Of a stretch of 64,000 nucleotides of DNA, positions 35,349 to 43,867 are shown in pieces. The DNA is from Cheiracanthium punctorium (Eukaryota > Arthropoda > Arachnida > Araneae > Cheiracanthiidae), in assembly GCA_038373885.1 (NCBI GenBank), contig JAWZYV010011619.1:682001-746000 (forward strand). Reading direction: 5' to 3'. The notes below the pieces were generated by a model that was given only the letters and a program-made list of their open reading frames with translations, ran no database searches and was not told where the DNA came from. Positions within the stretch are counted from its first letter, which is position 1, and the number at the start of each line of letters is the position of its first letter. The position numbers were made by a program, and so were the translations under genes.

Positions 35349-35650
35349 CTGGGTCAAGGTGTCGGGCTGGCAATGGACGTGTTGCGAGTTCGACCCCCTG
35401 GCTCGGCACTGAAGACTCACCCCCCCACCCCCCGTGTACGTGCTGTGTGCGTGCACGTCCGTGGGAGTCTCACGCCGAATCCGTGCGCGCGTACACGCCA
35501 CACGTGATTCGTGCGTTTACGCCAAGTTCGATCCGTGTGCTTGTACGTGCACAGTATGTCCGTGCGTGCTACTGAATGTCCTCTCGGTAGTCCGTAGCAA
35601 TGTCCCAGGGGTACGGATATTCAGAAGGCCCACCTCCCTTCACACCTTGT
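35349..35650 (+). mobile_element. SINE-like segment with a GTRCGY-rich body
   Basis: GTTGCGAGTTCGACCCCCTG has a tRNA-type B box (AGTTCGACCCC, 35387-35397) and is followed by CACTGAAGAC, paralleling GGTTGCGGGTTCGATCC and CAACTAAAGAC in the SINE at 48232-48480. The body (about 35430-35570) is rich in alternating purine-pyrimidine words such as GTGCGCGCGTACACG and TGTGTGCGTGCACG. The A box is weak, and no tail was defined. Confidence 0.45.
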
Positions 35651-35699
35651 GGATGAGGGGCTGAATTAGGGAGAGAATCTTTTGAAAAGGAAGTGAGAT

Positions 35700-36140
35700 A
35701 TCCCTCTTATCGTATTTAACAATTAGTTAGTGGTTGCATTACACCCGTTTAACTAACAACAAATGGACAAAATACGCGTTATTTTCAAATGTAATTGTTA
35801 TTTTCAAATGTAAATACTAATTGAATTTTTTTTGTAGGAAAAGGCAGGGTTTTTTGATAAGCTCGGTTCGTTTTTATCAATATACCCCTATAAGTAATTT
35901 ATACGGCCGTAGCCATAGCTTTCTCATGGAGGGGAGGGGGGAGCGGGGTTCCATTTTTATAAAATTCTGTACAGTAAATTGTGTTCGCTAAGCCCTAAAT
36001 TATAATATTTTCAAAATTAATGTGTTTTTTTAATTTAAAAAAAGGCTTTCAAAATTATGTAAAATCTAAACCTTTTAAACACATACTTTTTAGAGCGATA
36101 GATTCAAAGCGTAATATTTGGCTATAATTAGCGTTTATGC
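35700..36140. other. Fragment of a hAT MITE end; otherwise no recognised feature
   Basis: CGGCCGTAGCCATAGC followed by TTTCTCATGGAGGGG (about 35903-35942) resembles the left end of the outer hAT element at 16485. No right end was found. Confidence 0.35.
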
Positions 36141-36147
36141 GAAGACT

Positions 36148-36226
36148 AAAGGGGTGTTCAGAACTCTCAACACTTCCCCCTTACGTAAAAGGGGTGTTCA
36201 GATCTCTTAACACTTCCCCCTTACGT
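36148..36226 (+). repeat. Two-copy tandem repeat, ~40-bp unit
   Basis: AAAGGGGTGTTCAGA.CTCT.AACACTTCCCCCTTACGT occurs twice in tandem (36148-36186, 36187-36226) with about two differences. Confidence 0.9.
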
Positions 36227-36319
36227 ACTTCCGTGACAAAATCGTAGTTTGTTTAAGTATTGTATATGTTATTCTGAAAAACACAGTAGTATAAGGTGGT
36301 ATGCACATTCTTAGAATAA

Positions 36320-36806
36320 CCTTTAACGCGCAGTGTTACCTCTCTGGGTACTCCAAACTCTGACGTTTTGACTGTTGCCAGTCACGAAGAATAGATTTGA
36401 TTTCTATAAAAGTAGTTGCGGGTGACACAGCTTCACGAGAATCCTCTACTTTTTAAGCACGTCATTTCCCGTCAAAAAATGGTCACGATTCTTTTTAACA
36501 GCACTGACATCTGCTGAAAAATGGAAGAATGCGAGAACAGCTGGATAGATTGTCCAATGCTGAAAAAAGGGCAGCCGTTGCCATCACTCGACTTAACTAC
36601 CAGCAAGATGGCGGACGATCGAAACGTTCATCTCGTGCCACAGATCTGGAGACCCCTTTTTTGACGACAGCGGCACAGCGAGCTGTCGTCAAAAAAGGGG
36701 TCTCCAGATCTGTTTCGATCGTCCGCCATCTTGCTGTTAGTTAAGTCGACCGATGGCAACGGCTGCCCTTTTTTTCAGCATTGGGAAAGGGTTCCGCCTC
36801 AAAGGG
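36320..36806. mobile_element. Palindromic MITE of the TTAA family, copy 4 (ATAA-flanked)
   Basis: Member of 487 bp, same ends as the other copies (CCTTTAACGCGCAGTG; inverted CCCTTTGAGGCGGAACCC) with one C lost at the left terminus. Both flanks read ATAA (36316-36319 and 36807-36810) instead of TTAA. Contains the longest inner hairpin of the family around 36645-36700. Confidence 0.85.
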
Positions 36807-37045
36807 ATAAGGAAGAAATGCCTTTAAATTGAACAAACTACATGATGGAGAAGAAAGTATGTGGAAAAGTAGAAACGACCGTTGTAGCATTTTTACGGGG
36901 GGCGAGATTCTGGGTAACTAAAAATAATTTCACATGTTCGCTTCTGGTGGCATAATAACAATTGTAAATATCCATGGTACAAAATTTATATGAGTAATTT
37001 TTATGCACTGCTTCATGTATCTTATTGAAATGGTTATTCGCAGTA

Positions 37046-37216
37046 CAGTGGCCGCCGCTTAATTGGATCACCCGCGTTATCGAATCAAATCACAGAAAAC
37101 GGAACGAAATGACTCTTTTCAATGCCTCAATTAAGACCGCCGCTTTTTTGAATCAGCCGCTTTATTAGATCAAAAATCGATGACACGAGCGTGATCCAAT
37201 TAAGCGGCGGCCATTG
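37046..37216. mobile_element. pogo/Tigger-type MITE, 171 bp
   Basis: Inverted ends CAGTGGCCGCCGCTTAATTG and (from the right) CAATGGCCGCCGCTTAATTG continue into GATCAC on both sides. TA flanks both sides (37044-37045 and 37217-37218). Short TA-flanked CAGT-ended elements are typical of pogo/Tigger derivatives. It ends 6 bp before the TA of the neighbouring Tc1-ended element. Confidence 0.9.
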
Positions 37217-38374
37217 TATTTATATAGGGCGCCACATAAACACTGACGTGCGCTTTTGATTCCTTAAAAATTGATCTTAGATATATACAGAAAATTACAA
37301 AGTTGCTTAAAAAAGGGCGCAATATTTTATGATATCCATTAAAATTTTCTGGAGGTTAAATCTTAATAAATATCAAATTTAAATTTTTATACACATCTCA
37401 TACGATAAAGATCCTAATTAGTAAAATGTAGGCCAAATTAGTAAAATGTGGTGTACTTCAATTAGGTGATGCACAAAATTTTAGCCGCTCATCACAGAAA
37501 GGCTCAGAAATACCTTAAAGTAGGAAAGTAGGAATACAATACCAATAATTACAAAAGTATTATGTATTTATGCAGTCATTTTAGTTTATTAGCACTAACG
37601 CCATTTACTCCGGGTTTATTTGTCGACATATTTTTTGTGAGCGGATTCGAGTGGGCGGAGCAGAGAAACGGAGAGAATAAAATGATTGTTTCCATTTTTT
37701 GTCCCCCTGTTTGGTGCAAAAAATAAATCCCTTATACTGAACCTAGCTCTGCGATATCTTCCATATTTGGCGAGAAACCGACAAACGCTACAGCTTATTA
37801 CAAAGAAAAAAAGTATAGTTAGAATATGCCTGATTGTAAAGTAGTTATAGTAGGTGACAGATTTCAGTTCCAAAGAAGTGTTTTTGGAACAAGGAAGAGA
37901 AATACGGTACACTCAGAGATTATGATTCACTTCCCAGCAAACACAGCCGTATCGGGTTAGGGATGGGCCGTCATCGGCAGTACCGTTTCGATGTCGGCAT
38001 TGGCATAATGGTAATTGGGACGGTGTCGGTTCTGTGCTGGCAAAACGATTTGGCGTAGGCAAATAAAAGTTGATTTCGGGCATGCAACGGTCCGATAGCG
38101 GCTAGCCTTTTAGGGTTAACATGTGATTTTGGCGATGTACTGCACCAAACGTCAAAACCGATATCGGTCCAGAAGTGTAATTTCTAAACTGAACGGTATA
38201 AAGCCAGCACAAGCAGCACATATATATTGTTATAATAATTCTTTTTAATTTATGATTTCAATACTTACTATTTACAATGTTTTGAGTCCGTTGGATTCAA
38301 GTGCCTCCTTCACATGCGAAAAAAAGGAGGGAAAGGGGGCAATCATTCTATCTGGTTAATTTACCTGAGGTCCT

Positions 38375-38490
38375 GTCCAGCGTTCTGGTCTACCGCGCAT
38401 CTGTCAATCTACAGTTTAGATGTAGGTGATTTTCTTCAGATGTATTGTGAATATGCGTTAGATAAGTTAACCAGTTTTTTATGACTTAGT
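38375..38490 (+). mobile_element. SINE tail fragment
   Basis: CGTTCTGGTCTACCGCGCAT, CTGTCAATCTACAGTTTAGA, GTGATTTTCTTCAGATGT and GTTAACCAGTTTTTT match the 3' body of the SINE at 38721-39050, about 500 bp downstream. No head is present. Confidence 0.8.
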
Positions 38491-38720
38491 ATTGAAGGGG
38501 TTTCTAAGCGCCCACCCCCACCCCTCAATTGGGGCAGTTTCTGTCTAGTTATTCACAACTCTGAAATAATTATATGACTATAATTTTCATTTTATATAAA
38601 GTGATAGTTGTTAAGTACTTCCAATTTAAAAATGATAATAAATTTAATTAATTAATTAATTAAAAATAAAATACATACAATACAGAACATTAAACGCTGA
38701 GTTTTAAAAGTTCACAAAAG

Positions 38721-39050
38721 GAGCCCACCATGGCCGAGTGGATAAGACACCGAATATGGTTGAGGTCATTGGCGGATCCAGAGCCCCCCCCCCCCCCCAG
38801 ACGAATGAAGTTTACTCTATAGAGCATTGACTTGTTTTGTAAATTCAAGTCATTCTATAAGAAAATGTAACAAAAATTGTCTTGCACACCCTCCAGAATT
38901 TTTTTTTCTGGATCCGCCGCTGGTTCAAGTGTTAAGGTCCAGGGTTCAGGTCTACCGCGCATATGTCAATTTACAGTTTGGATGTTGGGTGATTTTCTCC
39001 AGATGTAATGTGAATATGAGTTATATAAATTAACCAGATTTTTGAACATA
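38721..39050 (+). mobile_element. tRNA-derived SINE with hAT insertion
   Basis: CCACCATGGCCGAGTGGATA contains a textbook A box (TGGCCGAGTGG, 38731-38741) of Leu/Ser-tRNA type. The B-box-like GGTTCAGGTCT (38944-38954) lies beyond the 156-bp insertion 38767-38922. The body continues TACCGCGCATATGTCAA to about 39050. Related tails occur at 38375-38490 and 23352-23480. Confidence 0.75.
38767..38922. mobile_element. hAT-type MITE (GGCGGATCCAG ends)
   Basis: Element of 156 bp with inverted ends CATTGGCGGATCCAG and CAGCGGCGGATCCAG. The candidate 8-bp duplication is GTTGAGGT / GTTCAAGT (two mismatches). A long C-run follows the left end. It lies inside the SINE between A and B boxes. Confidence 0.75.
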
Positions 39051-39059
39051 GAATTGAGG

Positions 39060-40255
39060 ACAAATCACCGTTGTATCCCCAATTCTGGAACAAAAATTGG
39101 GGATATTTTATAAATTTTATATAAATTCAAAACATTATCTAATATTTATAAAATGAAGGAAATATGGTTGATTTTTATAAAATTAGGGAACAAATAATTA
39201 TTATAATTACTATTCAACCCCAATTTTATTGCTTATTAATTGTTTTATATATTGGAACAAACGCTAGAAGCCTTCTTCCGCTCAGGGCACCGACGCCCTA
39301 AGGCTTAACTCCTGTGTTTTTGCCTTACAAAAAACACAAAACAACAAAACTTTCTGAAATTAAATTGGATTAAAATAGTAGAAAAAATACCTTTTCATTA
39401 GTATTTCCATAAAAATAAAAAATATCAGTATAATTTATAGTTAAGGAATTTTTTTTATAATACATTAGCTGCTGTTGTTAAAATAATAATAATAATAAAA
39501 TTAAATAAATAAATAAAGTTTTAATTCACTATACTGAATAATTATAAATTGAAAAAAATAATAATAGTTTCATTTTAAAATTATCACTATGAATAATTAA
39601 TTTAATAGCATTTATTTGAACAACTTGTTTGTCATGTTTCTGTTCAAATAAAATAATAGTAAAAATTACGCCAAAATCATGTTTTGCTACAGCATTGTAA
39701 AATGCTGTTACAAATTAAATAAAATTTAATGCTCTTATCTCCTTAAAAATGAATAAAAGCAACCATTTTTTGCTGATTATAGTACTTTATCTTTCTAAAA
39801 ATTAATTGATTAATTCATTGCAGATATTGAAGTATAAACTATTTTGCAGTAGAATAACACTAATTTGTTTTGTTTTTTTCCACGCGATCTAATTTAAAGT
39901 GAATAATTTAAAAGCTAAAATCCCTCGGACTTTCTTTTCCAACTACCCCGTGTCCGCGTACACATAACATGTAGCACAGGCGCAGTGGTGGGGGGGCGAG
40001 GGGGGACGAGTGCATTCCTAAGAGCTTTCCACCCCTTGTAGGAACCACAGTATTATGCAGGAAGACGAAATGGACCTTTTCCTATTATTTGGGTCCCTAT
40101 TCTTGGTCAATCGAAGAGCGGAAGTTGGTGGTTTGTTTTTTTTTTTTTTTCGTTTGCTTGTCCATTCCATTCCAAGGCTGTAACAAAAATTATCTCGCAA
40201 CGTAAACTTTTCAGTAACGTGGATTTTGAGTTTTCTCAGAGCAATGAAGATGGGA
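39060..40255. other. AT-rich interior of the 4.1-kb insertion
   Basis: Short A/T-rich frames only. A G-run near 39989 and T-run near 40138 are the landmarks. Confidence 0.45.
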
Positions 40256-40257
40256 GA

Positions 40258-40553
40258 TTGCTGTATTTTTCTCTGGATAAATTGCGATTTTTTTTTCCTA
40301 GACTAAATGGCACTGACTGCAGCTAGACAAAAATTTTAAAATAGTCTGAATGTGGTTAGTGCTTTTTAGTTTTAAATAGGCTAAGTTCTTACGTCAGTTA
40401 GATCGGATTTGCTGTAGTTTTCTCTGGATAAACTGTGATTTTTTTCTAAAGACTAACTGGTATTAACCTCAACTAGACAAAAATTTTAAAGTTGTCTAAA
40501 TGTGGTTAGTGCTTTTTGGTTTTCATTTTGCTAAGTTCTCACGACAGTTAAAA
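40258..40553 (+). repeat. Two-copy tandem repeat, ~152-bp unit
   Basis: TTGCTGTA.TTTTCTCTGGAT, CTAGACAAAAATTTTAAA and TGTGGTTAGTGCTTTTT occur in the same order from 40258 and from 40410. The units are roughly 80-85% similar by eye. Confidence 0.9.
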
Positions 40554-41251
40554 AGGGGTAAGTTGATTTATAAGTATATATTAAGAATTTGTATTTTTTC
40601 TTAGCTAGATTTTTTTATGTTATCTCAGGGACTACTAAAATAAGATGTAGTTCAAAACTGCTAATTATTTCTAAATAATGCGAAAATGAAATTTATAATT
40701 CAAATAAGCAAACTTGGAAACTATTAATAAACAAGCAGGACGGTATTTTTAATAAATAACTTACATACTGCATTGAAAAATGTGTCTATTTACTTAAGTA
40801 CTTAATTTCATATTACTCAAAACAACAGAAAAAAAATAAGTATATTCTGTTATAGAAAGTTCCTTTCTTCTACTAAAGGATAATCCTATGAAAATTCAGT
40901 AATATATAAAATATTTACTTAAAGTAAGTATCTTCTAATAATAAACATGGTTTCATTAATACTTATTCGTTTTATATATAGTTTAGCACTAATCAACCTA
41001 TTAAAAATAATAATTATTATTATATAAATTACTTTACATCACTGGGGCTAATTTTGAAATATACAAAATACTTAGTTATTAAGTATAAACAAAATAATTT
41101 GTTTGTATATGAAAATGTTTAATTATTTTGAAGAGAAAACGTTTTTATGAAATTAACCGTTTATTTGTAGAATCAGCCAATATTTTAATTCCTTTTAACG
41201 TATGTTGTTTACATTCTTCTTTAAAATAATATATAAAATCAAAAGTCAACT

Positions 41252-41611
41252 TTATTTTGTATTATGACATAACTTAACAAAAAAATAAACTAAAACATTT
41301 TTTAAAAAAGCATGTTGTATAACTTTAATATTTTTTTTCTCTCTTTTTTTAGCATTGCATGAATGTTTATTTATAATCTTTGGTTCTAGAAAATTATAAA
41401 TTTTCTTGGCTTCTATAAAATTTTTGGAAGAGAAAAAGGAACATTGTCTAGTTGAGCCTAATATGTTGTTTAAAAAATGTATATGGTCTGATAAACATAT
41501 AGTAACACGTTTAAAAAAAGTAAACCATTGGTTGATGCATAAAAAAATAATACGGTTAATTTTAAAAAGAGCTTTCCTTCTTAAATTCATCAAATATTTT
41601 CTTAAAAACAA
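41252..41611 (-). other. Unrecognised open frame in the 4.1-kb insertion
   Basis: 119 codons on the minus strand in strongly AT-rich DNA, rich in Lys, Phe, Asn and Ile. The plus strand also has a 72-codon frame over the same bases. No catalytic or zinc-finger motif is visible. It could be the decayed end of the insertion's own transposase or chance. Confidence 0.15.
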
Positions 41612-42059
41612 AATAATTTGCTAATTAGGTATTTTTAATAAATTTAGTCCTAGTGGTGTAAAGTCATTTATATAATAATAATTATTATTTCTTTAATTTG
41701 TTGATTAATACTTTAGAGAACTAACTACGGAGCTAATTAGGGTATTTTGGGAATCAATAAGGTGCTGGCCGGTTTTCGATATTTTGTCGTTGCCAATACC
41801 ACACCAAAAACGTAATGGTTTTGGTTCAAAAGTGGCACAGGGCTGGGCCGACGCCGTTATCGTTTTTGCCGACAACGAACCAGAACCACCCCATCCTTTC
41901 GGCCCGACACACGCCCAGGCGGACGCAATTTTGTCGTTTTCGGTACCGCGTGAGCGATGTCGCCCCGGCACATTCTGCGCCGGCATGCCAGTGTCGGCCC
42001 AAAACTTATCCGATAGCGCTGTGTTTGCTGGGTTTCCAAATACTATTTATCAGGGTGAA

Positions 42060-43450
42060 GTATAGTTAGAATATTCCTGACGTAGATTGTTAAACAGTTT
42101 TGGTAGGTGATTTTAATATAGATTTCAACTCTGAAGAAGTGTTTAATGGAACAAGAAAGACAAATACGCACACTCATGGATTATGATGCACATTTCAAAC
42201 AGTATTTATAAAGGGGAAGTATACTTAGAATATGCCAGGCGAAGATTGGAAAACAGCTGTAGTAGGCGATTTTAATGTAGATTTTTATTTCAAAGAAGTG
42301 TTTTATGTAACAAGGAAGTAAAATATGGCACACACATGAATAATGATACACTTTCCAAATTAGTGGAATACGGAAGAAAAATAGGAAAGACGCTGGATTA
42401 TGATACGCATTTAATGCATAGCACTCTGGCGAGTATTTTTACATAAAAGTGTTTCAAATTTATTCTCATAGTTATTTACTTATTAATTAACACTTGAGCG
42501 CTAATCGAAATCTAAGATAGATTTCGATTCCAAAGATGCGTTTTCTGGAGCAAGAAAGGCACGCATGGATTATGATGCTCATTCGAAACAGTACTTAAAA
42601 TGGTGAAGTATAGTAGGAATATGTTTGGCGAAGATTGTAAAACAGTTTTAGTAGGCGATTTCAAGATAGATTTCGTGTCCAAAGATGTGCTTTATAGAAC
42701 AAAGAAAAGTGCGGCACACTCATGAATAATGATACAGTTTCCAAATGTATGGAATGGTGAAGAAAAATAGGGACAACGCAAGAATTATGATACGATTTCG
42801 TAAATAGAACTTTAGTGCGTATTTAATATGAAAGGGTTTTATTATTTTATTTTAATTTTATTTTTATGTACTTATTATTACTAGAGTGCTATTTCCTTCA
42901 CCCCGGGTTTTTATGTCGACATATTTTTGTTGACCGTTCTGCATCGACACGTTTTCGTTGTATTTCTCAATAGGGTTGCCAGATAGTGCGGAGAAGGGGA
43001 GAATAAAATGTTAAAAGCCGCTAAAATTTGCAATTTTTGATGATTTATCACCAGGTTTGGCGCAAAAAGCAAATCCCCAATACTGAACCTTAGTTTGGTG
43101 ATATCTTCCATATTTAGTGAGAGGTTAACAAATCTGGCAGTTTATTACAAAAGAGCACAATAGTTAGAATATGCCTGACGAAGACTGTAAAACAAATGTA
43201 GTAGACATTTTAATTATAGATTTCAATTCCATTTATGAAACAAGGAATACAAATGCGGCATACTCTTTAATTATGATACACCTTCCAAATTCCAAACAGT
43301 ATTTATAAAGGTGAAGCATATAATTAAAATGTGTTTGGCAAAGACTGTCAAAGTGTTTTAGTAGGAAAATATGAATTTCGATTCCGAAGAAGTATTTTAT
43401 GGATCAAGGAAGAGCATTATGGCATACACATGAATGATGATACACTTTCT
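42060..43450 (+). repeat. 160-bp units reading as GDFN-containing peptides
   Basis: Units with landmarks GAATATGCC, GTAGTAGGCGATTTTAAT, GATTTCAATTCC, GAAGTGTTTTATG and CACACTCATG start near 42069, 42228, 42617, 43167 and 43325, with a partial at 42515-42600 and one more at 37821 left of the insertion. In-register translation gives TVLVGDFNIDFNSEEVFNGT in the first, with recognisable variants in the second and third and decayed forms in the others. GDFN is a hallmark of the endonuclease/exonuclease/phosphatase fold, but the unit is too short for that fold. All copies have stops. Confidence 0.65.
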
Positions 43451-43867
43451 AACTGAATGGAATAAGCAACAAAAATAGGGACGACGCAGGGATATGATAC
43501 GCTTTTAGTACATAGTAATTTAGTTCGTATTTAAAATATGAAAATGCTTCTTTTTTTTTTTAACTTTTCTACATTTACTGAGCGCGATGCAATGTTTCCT
43601 CTTCCAGAGCCATTGAAAGTGGCTTAAATCAAAATACATTTATTTTTCATATCTCTGAGCTTTTTAAGATCAAAGGCTAAAATTTGGTACATGACCTTTA
43701 TTAATGTATCGGATACATTTTATTAAATGGGAATTTTCTAGGGGGGGGGCGAGGGTCGCAGAAAAAGTTTGATGTTTGTATATATTTAGATTTGGCAATA
43801 TATTCTATATGTCTATGATCAAAATTTAAAGAATAAAAGCCTAGGTCAGTGTTTATGAGACACCCTG

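Larger units (their letters stand above)
37933..42032. mobile_element. 4,100-bp insertion with CCCAGCAAACACAG ends
   Basis: The left end CCCAGCAAACACAGCCGTATCGG and the right end, read inward, CCCAGCAAACACAGCGCTATCGG are near-identical inverted repeats. About 270 bp inside each end remain recognisably related and GC-rich. The outside flanks TATGATTCAC and CCAAATACTATTTAT join, with TT duplicated, to recreate an uninterrupted 160-bp unit of the host element, which confirms the boundaries. The interior is AT-rich, carries SINE copies and a hAT-type insertion, and shows no recognisable transposase. I do not assign a superfamily; the 99-bp hairpin at 12829 has the same terminal motif. Confidence 0.75.
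37225..43867. mobile_element. Tc1-ended composite element, split by a 4.1-kb insertion
   Basis: The left end (37225: GGGCGCCACATAAACACTGAC, preceded by TA) and the right end (GTCAGTGTTTATGAGACACCCTG read inward, ending 43867) are inverted copies of the TIRs at 25646 and 29276. Excluding the insertion 37933-42032 leaves about 2.54 kb. Internal blocks beginning CCGGGTTT.T.TGTCGACATAT occur twice in the same orientation (37610; 42903), followed by the 160-bp unit described separately. No transposase motif is readable. Both termini have mutations, so this copy is old. Confidence 0.65.

Noticed and set aside
35043..35501. 152-codon minus-strand frame, the longest in the window
   Set aside because: It spans the CA microsatellite, the SINE-like B box and the CpG island and overlaps plus-strand frames; high GC lowers stop frequency, so length is not evidence of coding.
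38721..38770. Possible tRNA-Leu gene (good A box)
   Set aside because: The downstream arm is separated by a hAT-type insertion and the 3' body is shared with other SINE copies.
41705..42069. Several overlapping frames of 60-93 codons on both strands
   Set aside because: They lie in the GC-rich terminal region of the 4.1-kb insertion, which recurs inverted at its other end; this is terminal structure, not coding.
37820..43450. CRISPR-like or satellite array with long period
   Set aside because: Units are diverged, irregularly spaced, and lie inside a TIR-bounded element; no leader or Cas genes.
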